A stretch of 64,000 nucleotides of DNA from Cepaea nemoralis (GCA_014155875.1 JACEFZ010001393.1:1-64000), one strand, 5' to 3'; counted from the stretch's first letter, positions 33,515 to 45,413 are shown. Notes: generated from the letters alone by a model not told the origin. Numbers and translations: made by a program.

Positions 33515-33720
33515 GCGGCTGGCCGAGTGGCTAGAATGCCGGATTCTCCTTCGGGAGACACGGGTTCGAATCCTCGGTAAAGTGTGGAATTTTTTTGTGT
33601 GTGTCGGGGGCGAAAAGAAAAACTCTAACCTGCACAGTTCGCAATGACTGCACTAACTCAAGACTCCCCTGCCACACACCACAAGGTACAATATTGGCAG
33701 TAAATGACAGTGTGTTATCT
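33515..33720 (+). mobile_element. tRNA-derived SINE (family 3)
   Basis: The head reads GGCTGGCCGAGTGGCTAGAA (D arm GGC...GCC, A box) and GGGTTCGAATCC (B box), with a TCTCC-TTCG-GGAGA hairpin between them. The T stem and acceptor stem do not pair properly and no 7-nt anticodon loop fits, so it is a SINE head and not a working tRNA gene. A 120-bp body rich in CACTAACTCAAGACTCC follows. Confidence 0.65.
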
Positions 33721-33803
33721 AGTCAATGAATGTGTGTAGTTTTGATATAATCATTTTAATCGTTCTTCTAATTCATACAGTAGCGCTGATTTACCGTTAG
33801 ACT

Positions 33804-33858
33804 CCGACATCCTCGACATCCTCGACATCCTCGACATCCTCGACATCCTCGACATCCT
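33804..33858. repeat. 9-bp tandem repeat (CGACATCCT), six units
   Basis: CGACATCCT is repeated exactly six times. 33,859-34,140 around it holds nothing I recognise. Confidence 0.95.
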
Positions 33859-34149
33859 AAGTTTGGTGCTAAGTTTCATTTCTAGCTTAGTTCGTTGTAG
33901 ACTTTATCACTTCTCCCCAAGTTCAATGTAGATTTCAGCACATAATAATACAGGAGCGGGAGTAATATCAAAGGACACGGAGTAAAAGAATATTGTTGTT
34001 GAGTGACAGATGTGGAGCACTTCCTTCAAACCAGCGTTTGCTCAAGTAGACAAGTGTGTTTGGATACTCCACCAACTTTGTTTGCTTTCTCTCGCTGTCC
34101 AACTGAAGTGTAACCCACACACATGCTACTGCAAGTAGTTGCCACCACT

Positions 34150-34545
34150 GAGAATTACACCGGGCTTACTTTTGTGTGTGGATTACCTTTCATATCTTCT
34201 TCGTCTTCTGCGTTCTTCCGGAACCTTGTTTTAGATGTAATTGCTTGTGCCAGTTTATAGCAGAGCTGCAATACTTGCGCCTTTTGGCTGTCACATCCGA
34301 CTATTGCGGGTATTTGTTGACCGGGTTAACCTCCCCGGGTGCTTTCCATATTACCAGTGTTCCTAGCCATCAGTCGAATCCACACCGACTTCTGAGGTAC
34401 TTGTAATTTATGTCCCCAAGTCAAAAGACGAGAAGTCAACATTTTAGTCCAATTGACCGGTGTAGGAGTTAAATCCGCTACCTAGGCATCAGCACACCGG
34501 AAGTTTAAGAGTAAGAGCTCTTGTCCATACGGTCATGTCAGCTTC
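34150..34545 (-). mobile_element. SINE family 1 interrupted by repeat X
   Basis: The minus strand from 34,545 reads GACCGTATGGACAAGAGC, then AAACTTCCGGTGTGCTGATG and the SINE body to ACACTGGTAATATGG. It resumes at 34,188 with GGTAATCCACACAC, as in the uninterrupted copy at 51,865. The interruption (about 34,196-34,341) is a 150-bp unit here called X, whose minus strand ends in a GAAGAA-like tail. CTTTCATAT and CTTTCCATAT flank X as a probable TSD. Confidence 0.7.
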
Positions 34546-34571
34546 TACTCCACCAACTACTAACGTTTCTA

Positions 34572-35022
34572 TAAACCAGATGAGGACATCGCTGGAACTG
34601 GGTATCACTCAAATGTTTATCTAAACCAGATGAGGACATCGCTGGAACTGGATATCACACAAATGTTTATCTAAACCAGATGAGGACATCGCTGGAACTG
34701 GATATCACACAAATGTTTCTCTAAACCAGATGAGGACATCGCTGGAACTGGGTAGCACTCAAATGTTTATCTAAAACAGATGAGGACATCGCTGGAACTG
34801 TATCACACAAATGTTTCTCTAAACAAGATGAGGACATCGCTGGAACTGGGTATCACACAAATGTTTCTCTAAACCAGATGAGGACATCGCTGGAACTGGG
34901 TATCACACAAATGTTTCTCTAAACCAGATGAGGACATCGCTGGAACTGGGTATCACATAAATGTTTCTCTAAACCAGATGAGGACATCGGTGGAACTGGG
35001 TATCACTCAAGTGTTTCCTGCT
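34572..35022. repeat. 50-bp minisatellite, nine units
   Basis: The unit contains AAACCAGATGAGGACATCGC and GGTATCAC(T/A)CAAATG, with AAACC starts at 34,573, 34,623 and 34,673. One unit (about 34,800) lacks a few bases. Confidence 0.95.
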
Positions 35023-35099
35023 TTCTATTGTCTATTGTTTATAGTCTCTTGTCTATTGTCTTTTGTCTAGTGTCTAATGCAGGAGTCGGCACCTTTGGT

Positions 35100-35570
35100 G
35101 TGCCGCCGTGTCTAAGTCATGTTGTAAAGCTACTCGGTGTCTGGCCGTGTCTATGTCATGTTGTAAAGCTGCCTTGTGTCTGACCGTGTCTAAGTCGTGT
35201 TATAAAGCTACTCAGTGTCTGGCCGTGTCTAAGTCATGTTGTAAAGCTACTCAGTATGTGGCCGTGTCTAAGTCATGTTGTAAAGATGCCTAGTGTCTGA
35301 CCGTGTCTAAGTCGTGTTATAAAGCTACTCAGTGTCTGACCGTGTCTAAGTCATGTTGTAAAGCTACTCAGTATGTGGCCGTGTCTAAGTCATGTTGTAA
35401 AGCTGCCTAGTGTCTGACCGTTTCTAAGTCATGTATTAAAGCTACCCAGTGTGTGGCCGTGTCTAAATCGTGTTATAAAGCTACTCAGTGTGTGACCGTG
35501 TCGAAGTCATGGTGTAAATCTACCTCGTGCGCCGCCGTGTGGAAGTCATGATGTAAATCTACCCAGTGTG
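35100..35570. repeat. 39-bp minisatellite, about 12 units
   Basis: The unit contains GTGTCTAAGTCATGTTGTAA followed by GCTACTCAGTGTCTG(G/A)CC. It is degenerate at the right end and unrelated to the 39-bp array at 7257. 35,571-35,998 holds nothing I recognise beyond a T14 run. Confidence 0.93.
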
Positions 35571-35998
35571 CCAATGTCAGCCCACGGTGCCTACATTTAC
35601 AACAACCTTTGAAATGGCGTAATGTGATCGTGTACCGTCTTCCAGTACATTAAACAGCTCTTCTATTCTTTAAAGAGTGAAACTTTAATATATAGGAATA
35701 AAGTTCGTTTTGTGACTTCTTTTCTCCTGAGTTTTAAAGCATTGATTGATGTTTGTTTTCATTGTGTTTTTGTACACTTGACACAGGACACTCTCACAAC
35801 TTAAAGTACAACTAACGCGATCCTTTTGTTGTGTGTACCCGCGTCATGTGCCACAGTCTCTTGAAAGGAAAATACATAAGGTTTTTTTTTTTTTTTAATT
35901 TTGACTTGTTGCGTCATTTTAAGGGCAACATATAGTTAAGACACAAGTCATGTGATACCAAAGAAACAGATGGTACCTAAATGTGCGATTAAAGTACT

Positions 35999-36615
35999 TG
36001 GCGTTATTTTTGGGGCAAGTGCAGAAATTTAGATATCTAGGCACAATAGACATCAGATGGAAGATGCATAACTCAGTCAGAAAACATAATAGGACAAGCA
36101 AATACTGCATTCTTTTCAAATTAAGAACGTTTTGTGCAATAAGTTACTGTCCTAGAAAGGAAGAAAGAGCGTTCTTGCGTGTTAAATAGGACCAGTTTAA
36201 ATATACGACTGCTGATACTGGACAATTAATAAACAGGCAAGAAAATCCCAGGAAGCCATCGAGATGTGCTTTTATACAAGATTGATGAACATGAATTAGA
36301 CAGCCAAAATAAGCAAATAAGACATTTTAAGGGAAGCTGCGTCGCAAATACAACTTGTCACAAACATCAGACAGAAGCAGTCATCGTTTCTTGGCCACGT
36401 TATGGGAAGACAAAAACTGGAACATGTTGTGACAACCTGAAAGATTTGCGGAAAGAGAGAGAGAGGAAGACAGCGTGAGAAGTTTCGTTACAGTCTTGTG
36501 TCATAGCACGGAAGGGAGACAGTACAAGAATTGATCCATGGCGTCGGAGCTCGCAATTTTTGGAGAGGCATGATCGCCCACGCCAGCCAGCAAGGCTATG
36601 GATGAAAATGATGAT
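35999..36615 (+). pseudogene. decayed RTE/BovB-type RT C-terminus
   Basis: In shifting frames the plus strand encodes VQKFRYLGTIDIRWKMHNSV (thumb), then FLGHVMGRQKLEHVV, then GKRERGRQREKFRYSLV, then ELIHGVGARNFWRGMI. This order and these phrases are typical of the RTE/BovB RT C-terminus. Stops and shifts interrupt it. It ends in GATGATGAT-like sequence, the usual 3' tail type. Confidence 0.7.
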
Positions 36616-36801
36616 GATATTGTTAATATCAAGATCAACTGTTGGGCTAAGGTCAATGGTCTGTACGTTCATGAGCATGCGACAGATGAGAAAACTACAT
36701 GGTGGTGGTGGCGGTGGTGGGGAGAGAGAGGGTGGATAGGACGGAATTAGAACCTCGTCAAGGCCAGACACTGCTGTTCCACACTCACTCAGTTAAGTTT
36801 G

Positions 36802-38155
36802 CATTCATTCATTCATTGGCACCTTGCCGTCTTGACAGACGATAGTTTGTTACATTGTGCTTCAAGAAGGCTTAATAACTACAATCCATGGCGGTGGCGA
36901 ATGTGACTGATAAGGCTAATTCGTGCTGTAAATATTCGTCCACGGTGGATGTATGTGAACACATGATCGTTTCCACCATCATGCACCATCTTACGTCTCA
37001 CACGCTCGGTGTGTGACTTATCTGCAATAATTTTCTCCTTTGTCTTTATTCTGTTACTGATATTTGCCCTTCATGCAAAACGTTCAGCGGCGACTTGCTC
37101 CCAGTGTGCATTATCAATGCCTGTATCAATCATGTCCCGCTTACACACATCTTTGTATCGTAGTAGAGGCCGACCCTGAGATCTTTCTACCCATCTGTAA
37201 TTCACCAAAAAAGATGTCCTTTGGTATTCTACCGTCATCCATCCTTCTAACGTGTCCTATCCATCTAAGCCTACGAAGACTGAAAACAGAATAAACCGTC
37301 ACACAACCTGATCTGTCCAATATTTCAGTATTTGTGATTTTGTCTTGCCACTTAATACCAAGTATTCTTCGCAGACACCGCATATGAAAGCTGTTTAAAT
37401 CTTTCTCTTGGTGAGAGTAAGTTGTCCAGGTTTCACTGCCATAAAGAAGAGTACTAAGGACATGGGCTTGATAGACAAGGACTTTTGATTGTGTTGGCAG
37501 TAAGCTTCCTGTTCTCCCAGACTCTTTTTGTTAACCTGTTCATTGTTGTTACTGCCTTACCAATCCGGATGTTGATTTCCTGATCTAGGGATAATTTGCT
37601 ATTTACTTCTGATCCTACATATGTAAAATGGTCTATTATATCAATTTCGGCGTCGTCAATAAAGATTGATGGTACCCCATGTGCACCTTGTGACATAATC
37701 TGTGTCTTCTTTTTGCTAATTGTTAAACCAAATTCAGAACAAGCATTGGAGAATGCAGATAGCAGACGTTGTAATTCTTCCTCAAAGGAGGTCGTAATTG
37801 AAGCTTTATCTGCAAAAAGTAACTCTCTGATCAGTACCCTTCTAACTTGACCTTCAATCTCTGAGCATAGTAGAGGCCGCCATCTGAACGTGAGTGAATG
37901 TATATACCACCATCCTGATCACGAAAGGCATATTTCAGTAGAAATGAAAAGTATATTCCAAAGAGGGTGGGAGCTAGTACACAACCTAGCTTAACTTCAC
38001 TCTTTGTCTTGCCACTTAATACCAAGTATTCTTTGCGGACACCGTATATGAAAGCTGTTTAAACGTTTCTCTTGGTGAGAGTAAGTTGTCCAGGCCTCAC
38101 TGCCATAAAGAAGAGTACTAAGGACACAGGCTTGATAGACAAGGACTTTTGTTAG
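36802..38155 (-). pseudogene. RTE-like LINE, copy C, truncated and rearranged
   Basis: The 3' end (CATTCATTCATTGGCACC, 36,802-36,822) and RT C-terminal half match copies A and B but with many substitutions and shifts. Remaining frames are 37,383-37,141, 37,696-37,454 and 38,025-37,831. At about 38,006 the sequence jumps back and repeats the segment already present at 37,340-37,490. It then stops at 38,155 against a G-rich array, so the copy is chimeric. Confidence 0.85.
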
Positions 38156-38640
38156 TTTCGGGTGGGTGGGTGGATGGGTGAGTGAGTGTGGGTGGGTCAG
38201 TGTATGTAAGTTGAGGGTGTGGATGTGTGTGTGCGTGTGTGTGTGTGTGTGGGCGTGGGATGTGTGGGTGGGTGGCGGGAGATTGTGTGGGTGAGGGATG
38301 TGTGAAACTGGGCGACATGTGGGTGGACGCTAGTTTTGTGTGTGGGTAGTTGCGTGATGTGTGGGTTGGCGGGGATATGTGTGAGTAGGTGGGGATGTGT
38401 GGTTGGTGGATGTGTGTTTGACTGGGTGGTTGAGTGTCTGTGCGTGTGTGGTGGAGGACATGTGGGTGGGTGAGTGTTGATGGGTTATGGGATGAGTGGA
38501 GGATGTGTGTTGGTGGGGGGATGTGTGTAGGTGGGGGATGTGTGGGTGGGTGATGGGTGAACGGGTGCATGTATGTGTGCCTGGGGTGTTTGTGTTTGGG
38601 TGGAGGATGTGTGGGTGAATGGGTGGATGGTTGGGGTATG
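38156..38640. repeat. GTGGG-rich minisatellite (inverse of the 5294 array)
   Basis: Degenerate units such as GGGTGGGTGGATGG and GGATGTGTGTG. The strand composition is complementary to 5294-6955, and here too the array directly precedes a LINE 3' end of the same family. Confidence 0.9.
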
Positions 38641-38835
38641 TGTCTCATAACATGGTAATATGCATTGTTTATGTTTACGACATTCATTTGACAATGTTTT
38701 TTCCTATGTGAATGTATTTTGCATTATTGATGAACGAAAGATGAGTGATTGGAAAGGCCGAATATAAGACGGGCCTGCGTGGCCAATTTGTTACCCTTTG
38801 AAAATAAAGTATGTTCGTTCGTTCGTTCGTTCTTG
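38641..38835 (+). mobile_element. LINE 3' end with (TTCG)n tail, VNTR-linked subfamily
   Basis: From GTCTCATAACATGGTAAT through GACGGGCCTGCGTGGCC to CCTTTGAAAATAAAG and GTTCGTTCGTTCG, this is the plus-strand counterpart of 5105-5293. The two align over the whole 190 bp. Confidence 0.75.
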
Positions 38836-39486
38836 ATTTCAAACTAGTTTGCATAAGATCGCACATTATTACATCCAATGTCAAACAATTTTCCATTTGA
38901 AGAACTGTAAAAAAAAAAAAACAGAAATAGCTTTAAAATAATTACATGTAACAATTTAATATTTTTTAATTAATTTTTAAATATATCATATACAGTATTT
39001 CAATTCTTTCAGCGTGCCATTGAAAATCATTCCGCGTGCCTTGCTTCGTCTGTGGTATCCTTTTGTATATACACGGTTTCAGTCAATACCAACTACCCTA
39101 ATGTCGTCATTGTTAATCGGAGCACCGCAATTTAAGAACCTCTGACACAATCGTATTAATCCTATTTTTGGCAACCGCCTACGTCTGAGCTCCTAATGGT
39201 GCCTCAATCCTGTCAGGACTGTCCCCGTCTTATCGCCGCTGTCATCGATCGTCCGTACACAGCACGCATATCGTCGATTGCCTAGCGCCGGGGAAGAGGT
39301 CCACGAATGCTGGCCGTATCATTGACAACTGCGACCATACTGACATCAGCGATGTGTTCGTAAAAGATGGACCAGCGGTACTTTCAGAGAAACAGGTGTG
39401 TCCGTCACACAGCTCTGGCTTCGAAATGTTGGAGATGTGACAGGCGTTTTATATAAGACTTACATAACTCCAATACTTTATCCTCA
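38836..39486. other. no recognised feature
   Basis: AT-rich then mixed sequence. I see no motif or repeat in it. Confidence 0.4.
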
Positions 39487-39489
39487 ATG

Positions 39490-39585
39490 TCACTTCACAC
39501 ACACACGCACATATACACACACACGCACATACACAGAGGCAGACAGACTGACCGACCGACTGACCGACCGACCGACCGACCGACG

Positions 39586-39683
<98 letters not shown>

Positions 39684-39684
39684 T
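39490..39684. repeat. CA, GACC and GACA microsatellite
   Basis: CACACA-rich start, then GACC units (39,548-39,585), then about 24 GACA units (39,588-39,684). 39,685-39,952 holds nothing recognisable. Confidence 0.95.
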
Positions 39685-40384
39685 GTCGATGCACTGTAAC
39701 CTACACGACGAAAAGACACAAAATAGGAAATATGTGAATATTACCCCTAATCTACACGAGTTGAGTCCAGAATCGACATCAATTCACCCGGGGCATTCCC
39801 ATAAGCGCTAAGTCCTCATCTTCAACAGACAGCGAAGAGTGCCAATATTAATTATGCCTGTTACAATCTGATGAAATGTTAATCTTGCTTTACCTCTGTG
39901 TGATGTTTGTCTACCAGGTCCTCAGACCATCCCTTGCTGCTGCATTCTCTCACTCTAGACCAGAGGTGGTCAACGTTTTCAGCAGGCGGGCCAAACTTCA
40001 GAAATAATATTTCCTGCCGGGCCACGTAACTTTCTGTTTTGTTTTGTTATTAAAGTAAGCAAGCAAGCGTGCTACAGCTTCGACCACATCGTCGCTTCCC
40101 AGTAGCTGAGATTGTGGTCAAACACTTGCCTGGTTTAAGGTTAAAAAAAAAAAAAACATCTTATTAATTAATTTATCCTTTCCTTTTAGACTCATTTTTT
40201 AACGTTATTTAGGTGGCTAGTTATATCGACCACAAATGCAAAGTCGCAAACCCACTCTTTGTCTTCAAACTCTAGGATACTTTTTGACTTGCTTGCAAAG
40301 AATTATTGTATTTCTTGTTGCAAATCAAACACTCTTTTCAACAATTTGAATAAAATTTGGTGGAATTGCGGTAAAGCTGTGAAA

Positions 40385-42418
40385 GTGTAAACAGTATAAA
40401 ATGACACAAAATAGTGCAGCTTTACATAACAGAATTACGACACATACAGGACGTTGGAGCGATTAGCCTTCATCAGCAAACAAACACATTCACAAACACA
40501 ACATATAGTCAAGGAGATCTCCTGTGACTACATCAGAAGGTGACGACAGGACGAGAAGAACAAAAGGATGAAAATAAATATAACACCTCGATAGCAACCT
40601 ATAACGGTTGGAACTGACGGTGATTCAACCCGTTTGTGACATGTTGGGAGTTGGAAGCAGTACCCACTCTGACTTACCACACAATGAAGTACAGCTATGA
40701 GGATGGGACTGATTTCATTTGGAGGGGATGGGTTCTGGGAAGCCAAAGTGACCCATAATAGCTCTGGAAATCTAGGGGTTTTCCCAGGAAAATTAATTTC
40801 TTCCCTCCAAAATCTTCCTTCCCGAAAAGAGAAACTTAGTTAGCTCGAGAGTCCCCCACCTATGATCATTTTCCCTTTTATGTGAAATGGTCACAGGAAT
40901 TAATAAAATTTAAAGTTCCCTTTTCTGAGTAAACTGGAACCTGGGAGATTACAATAGAACAGAATTTAGCTGTCTATTAATGTTTACCCAGTCACCTGTA
41001 GTTCCAGATACTACCTTTATGTGAAGTAGTTACATTAACTAAACACATAGATAATAATGACAAGTTTTGTCACACCACAATGGACTGACAGAAAAATGCA
41101 GGAACAGTTAATTTTGGTTTATTAATCAAAATAAAAAACCTGTCGAAGTAAACCAGTGATGCATTATGACATATGAACTAAACCCATTTGGTTCCAGCAT
41201 AATGTTCTAAGACACAATGGAGATTAGAACTCCTGGAAGATCTCATGGCAGTTCTGGCATTTCATCACTGTACCACCCTTCTGATTTCCTAACAAAGTCT
41301 CTGCACTACACAAATGTTCTGTTTGTGAACTTTCAGTTGAGTTATTAAGTGAAACTTGGAATTAAACAGTCTACACATATCCCGGAGAACTTTCTGGAAT
41401 GAATAACTATATGACACAGTCTTTCCTTATAAAATTGTCTATCAGACTTCAGCCATGATATTAAAAATTTTCAAGTCTTTTGTGAATGATAAAACTGATC
41501 CTAATGATCTTAGAAAGTCTCCCCAAATCACTTATGTTGTCACTTCTCCAGGAAGCAAAGCTCAAGAAGACTTTTGATCAGATCCACTCCTGACAACAGA
41601 TCTTACTGAGCAGCTCATGATTTGCAGTCCCATGGTACATTATTGGACAATGATCTGCAACTCTGGATCATGACAATCTGCGAACACCGCCATCCTCACC
41701 TGACTCAGAAACAAACAAACTCAGGCATAATTTCGTCTGAAGCTTTCCTTCTGAATCAGGATGAGGGACATACAGAGACCTAAACCACATCTGGATGCTT
41801 TGCCGGTCGCTCTGCAAGTGCCGAAATTTAGCGTCGCTGGACCCAGAATAATTCGCGGGCGACGTGATTATTCTAGGTTAACCAATGGACAGAACGGGCT
41901 TAGACCACATGATCTGTCCATCATTGGGTGTCACAGCTATTAATACTGTTGACGCCACATTCCTAGCATCCCAATTCTCTCTAGTGCAAACCCTTAGTGA
42001 GAAGTGTGTTTTGAAATTGTGATGTGCAGCAGTGAACAAGACGGAGTGCGCAATCATGCGACACCGTTCGACTCAATGAAGATCACTATTTTGACGACCA
42101 CTTTCATGATATGGTCCATTTTGAGGGCCTTCGAACATAAATTCTCCTGATGAATAATGTAATGAAAAAATTTTGTTTTGTAATTCGCTTATCCTTTAAA
42201 GGGCATCGCTGTCAACATCAGCATCTTTTAGCTGATTGTTGATTTCTTGGCAAGATTACGCTCAGTAGTTTGCCATTGTTTTCTGAGCGGCCAGCTCAGC
42301 TATCCCGCAAGTCACCAACGCGGGGCGAACAGCTTCCAATTCTCGCGCGTTGCGTTATCCTGCATGGATAAACGGGATTACGAAGAAAGTCGTGTAACCC
42401 CTCGCCCAGAGAGACCGG
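40385..42418. other. foreign sequence inside the hAT transposase
   Basis: This interval separates the catalytic and C-terminal pieces of the transposase. It includes a motif related to the family at 60,041 (40,451-40,476). Near the right end it carries a 42,193-42,418 segment, GGGCATCGCTGTCAACATC then GCTCAGTAGTTTGC, shared with 45,698, 60,765 and 63,150. The middle, 40,500-42,190, holds nothing I recognise. I found no TSD for the block as a whole. Confidence 0.5.
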
Positions 42419-42786
42419 CAATGAAAATTTAGCATAGAAGTATTACCGACTTTGAAGGCGTTATTTTCAATCAATGTTATTAAACCGTCGTGTTTCCCAA
42501 CCATTGCTGGAGCACAATCCGTTGTTAAGCCCGATAAGTTAAGTTGTAACGAAAAGCGATTCAATGTCGATGTTACTGCTTTTACCAAATCTCGTGACTT
42601 AGTAGTGTCCTTAAGTGGATACAGTTCAGCTAATTCTTCTGTATTTTTAAAATGGACATCAACATCCCTGATAAAAATTGCCAGTTGGGCAGTATCTGTC
42701 ATATCTGTGCTTTCATCCACAGCTAGAACATAAAATATAAACTTGGATGCTCGAATTTTCAAATTATCTTCTATATGTTTTCCAAT

Positions 42787-43178
42787 GAATGAATCACCCA
42801 AAAAACGAGAAGTAAATTGTGAGCTTTACTAAAACACGACTACAAGAGACAAAATGGACGTTGCGGCCAAAGCCTTCGTCAGCACAGGACAAACAAATAC
42901 AATCCGACACAACCCTACATGAAACACACTATGACAATATTAAACTAATAATAGGTACTAATCTGAATCCCTTGCTTGGAAAGACTGACACGACGTAGGG
43001 CTGTAAGTGGATTAATAGACCAGATGTATGGTACACGGGTCAAAGTTCAAGCGGGAGGGGAGTGGGGATGGAGAAGCGCCCATGTGGTCATAAAAGTGAA
43101 AATTAGGATGGGTGAAAATGTCGCGGACTCAGTTCAAAATTAGCAATTCTCGTTAAGCGCTCGAAACACAGCTGCGGA
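42787..43178 (-). mobile_element. 392-bp retroelement insert with perfect 14-bp TSD
   Basis: ATATGTTTTCCAAT occurs at 42,773-42,786 and 43,179-43,192, exactly at both ends, and removing one copy with the insert restores the transposase reading. On the minus strand the insert begins TCCGCAGCTGTGTTTCGAG and ends in a GATTCATTC tail. It is a 5'-truncated relative of the element at 60,041-60,609. A hammerhead-like motif is at 42,858-42,882. Confidence 0.9.
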
Positions 43179-44029
43179 ATATGTTTTCCAATGTCGTCCA
43201 CACGCCTAGTAATAGTATGACGAGACAGACTTATTTTTGAGAAATCCTTCTTCTTTTCTGGACACAGAATTTTAACGATACTCTCCAAACAAATCTTAAC
43301 CATTTCACCATGTGAATATGACTTTTATTTTTTTGCTAGTATCCTGGCTACTTCATAACTAGCTTTTACATAGCATGTTGACTCTGAACCCGCTCTAGTA
43401 AATATCCTTTGTTGAGCAGATATTTTTTTTAAAAAGTCATTTACTTGGTCTTGTCGAAATTGCCCTTTATCCTTATAAAACTTATTTGTATGTTTAGTCT
43501 CGTAGTGCCGTTTGATGTTAAACCATTTCAAGACAGAAACAGATTCGTTGCATATCAAGCATATGGACTTTGTTTTAATTTCTACGGAAAAAAAAATAGT
43601 TTATAGTCCACCTGTCTTGAAAACTTCTTACCGTAATTCTTCTGTAATTCTTCTCTTATTTGGTCCAACGTCTTTACTAGTTGACGCCATTGTTACGTAA
43701 TACCTCAAATACACATAATGAATATTCACATAATAAAAACCCACATCAAAATAGTATTAATAATCTATATTAATCATACCTTTCTCACTGATGTTCCCAG
43801 TCAGTATCCAACCAATATTATCTCTTCCTTCAACAACATCCACTCAGAGAAATATCAGGAACACAGAGTTCATACTTAATACCATAAAGTCTTTTCACAA
43901 ACTAAAACACTATGGTTCCTACAGTCTATGGTCCATAATATTCATTTTACGAATGTTCATATTCAAGTTACTGGAGTAGAACTAGCCAGGTTAATAAGTT
44001 CCCAAGGTGCACATATTCATTCTGCTAAA

Positions 44030-44510
44030 TGTTCCGGATTTGGGAGTATCCAGTGAAACATTCCTCAAGCGGTGAAATATCCCTGATAATAAATTTCCTC
44101 AGAAGTTATAAATATCCACAGGACAGATAAACTTCAGGAGTTATAAATGTCCATCGTTCAGATAAAGTTCAGACTTTATAAATATCCACTGATAAACTTC
44201 AAAAAGTTATATATCCAAAGGGAAGATAAGCTTCAGGAATTATACATATCCATAGGACAGATAAACTTCAAGAGTTCTAAATATCCTAAATGATGCTAGT
44301 CAAGGATGGAAATTATTCATAAATGATAAACGATGGGCAAATATCTATGGTAATAAGTTTCAGGTGGTGAAAAATATCCACGATGATACAGTTCACGTTT
44401 TAAAAATGTCCTGATGGATAAAGTTCAGGTTTTAAAAATGTCCTGATGGAAACAATCCAAGTTTTGTAAATGTCCATGTGGATAACTGCCAGGTTTTGAC
44501 AATGTTCATA
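44030..44510. repeat. degenerate 35-45-bp tandem repeats in the hAT
   Basis: Variants of AGATAAACTTCAGGAGTTAT followed by AAATATCCA recur about ten times. The order is decayed but clear by eye. The adjoining hAT interior, 43,700-44,030 and 44,510-45,330, shows no recognised gene. Confidence 0.7.
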
Positions 44511-45413
44511 ACCCTTCTCCTGACCTTAAAAACTAGCCATGAAGGTTAGACTCAGCCAGTACATTTACTTGAGTAGTAGATACTTTGCTGTTGGCCAGGC
44601 CATCCTCTTATATATATATTCATCAGTCACTCAATGGAGTTCTATAATGTTGAGGTTGCCTTACACTTGGAGAGCAAATAATATTAAGAAAACTCGGCTC
44701 TTACATCAATATGAATCCTTTTCATCCTGTGCCGATGAATCAGCCATTCCAAATGAGAACTAGAACATTTGTACTATGCTTCCGGTTCGGCCAAGATTCA
44801 GTCCACCATCCTGATCCCACTGTATCTAATACGGAAAATACAACTGGTCGCTAGAAAAGCATTTATCAGACTCCATACAGTTTTCAATTTCACCCTTTAC
44901 AGCTTCTCAATTCAATCCACCCACACCATTTATTTTTAATGTACCTATCCTAGGCACACTTTTGGCACAGAACGCGACGCAGCTTGATGGGGATGGTGTT
45001 GCGGGCAGGACCGGGCTGGAGAAAGAGAAGGGGTGGGGAGGGGTGCAATAGTGTTGCCATCTCCCGTCTTCTTGTCACCCACCAGACGGTCGCACGTGTT
45101 CGTATGTCGTGTGGACGCAGTTTCAAACTCCTGTCAACTTCAAATGCCACGGCGGTTAAGTTTTATGGTTAGAAAATTGGGCTTGGCCTCGGATTTACAT
45201 TGTGACCTCTGAATACACAGTTTAATAGGGAATCCAAGTATTGTTGATAGGCAGTCAATATTGGAAATATGTCACAACGACTCATGATGTAATGTTCTTT
45301 TGGTGATATGTACAATAAAGTTAACATTTATGTGCATTTGACCTAGCTCCGCGGGCCGCAACATGACTCCCGGCGGGCCCGCAGACCTCGCGTTTGCCAC
45401 CCCTGCTCTAGAC

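Larger units (their letters stand above)
40160..43690 (-). pseudogene. hAT transposase pseudogene, split by two insertions
   Basis: Colinear pieces on the minus strand are as follows. The N-terminus starts at 43,690 with MASTSKDVGPNKRRIT and FQDRWTINYFF, followed by a BED-like zinc finger region (LICNESVSVLKWFNIKRHYE, 43,558 on). Then come LSRHTITRRVDDIGKHI (about 43,235-43,180), the catalytic region with YVLAVDESTDMTD and LTTDCAPAMVGKHDG (42,786-42,430), and the C-terminal piece LEFEDKEWVCDFAFVVDITS (about 40,300-40,200). A 392-bp retroelement splits it at 42,787-43,178, and about 2 kb of foreign sequence (about 40,385-42,418) separates the last two pieces. Frameshifts and stops also occur. 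A transposase of this type would cut and paste the element using its Asp and Glu residues; this copy cannot. Confidence 0.85.
39961..45405 (-). mobile_element. hAT DNA transposon with 8-bp TSD
   Basis: The left end starts CAGAGGTGGTCAACG and the right end, read inward, starts CAGGGGTGGCAAACG. Both are followed by GCGGGCC-rich subterminal sequence, the typical look of hAT ends. A perfect 8-bp target duplication, CTCTAGAC, is at 39,953-39,960 and 45,406-45,413. The element encloses a minus-strand hAT transposase pseudogene at 40,160-43,690. Eight-base duplications and CAG(A/G)GGTGG termini are established hallmarks of the superfamily. The transposase is of the kind related to vertebrate ZBED5/GTF2IRD2/SCAND3 genes. 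The element is non-functional and has later insertions inside it. Confidence 0.88.

Noticed and set aside
33515..33600. Functional tRNA gene
   Set aside because: A and B boxes are good but the acceptor and T stems do not pair and no 7-nt anticodon loop fits; a SINE body follows directly.
44950..45172. Open frames on both strands in a GC-rich patch inside the hAT
   Set aside because: No motif I can name; likely a small repeat within the hAT right end.
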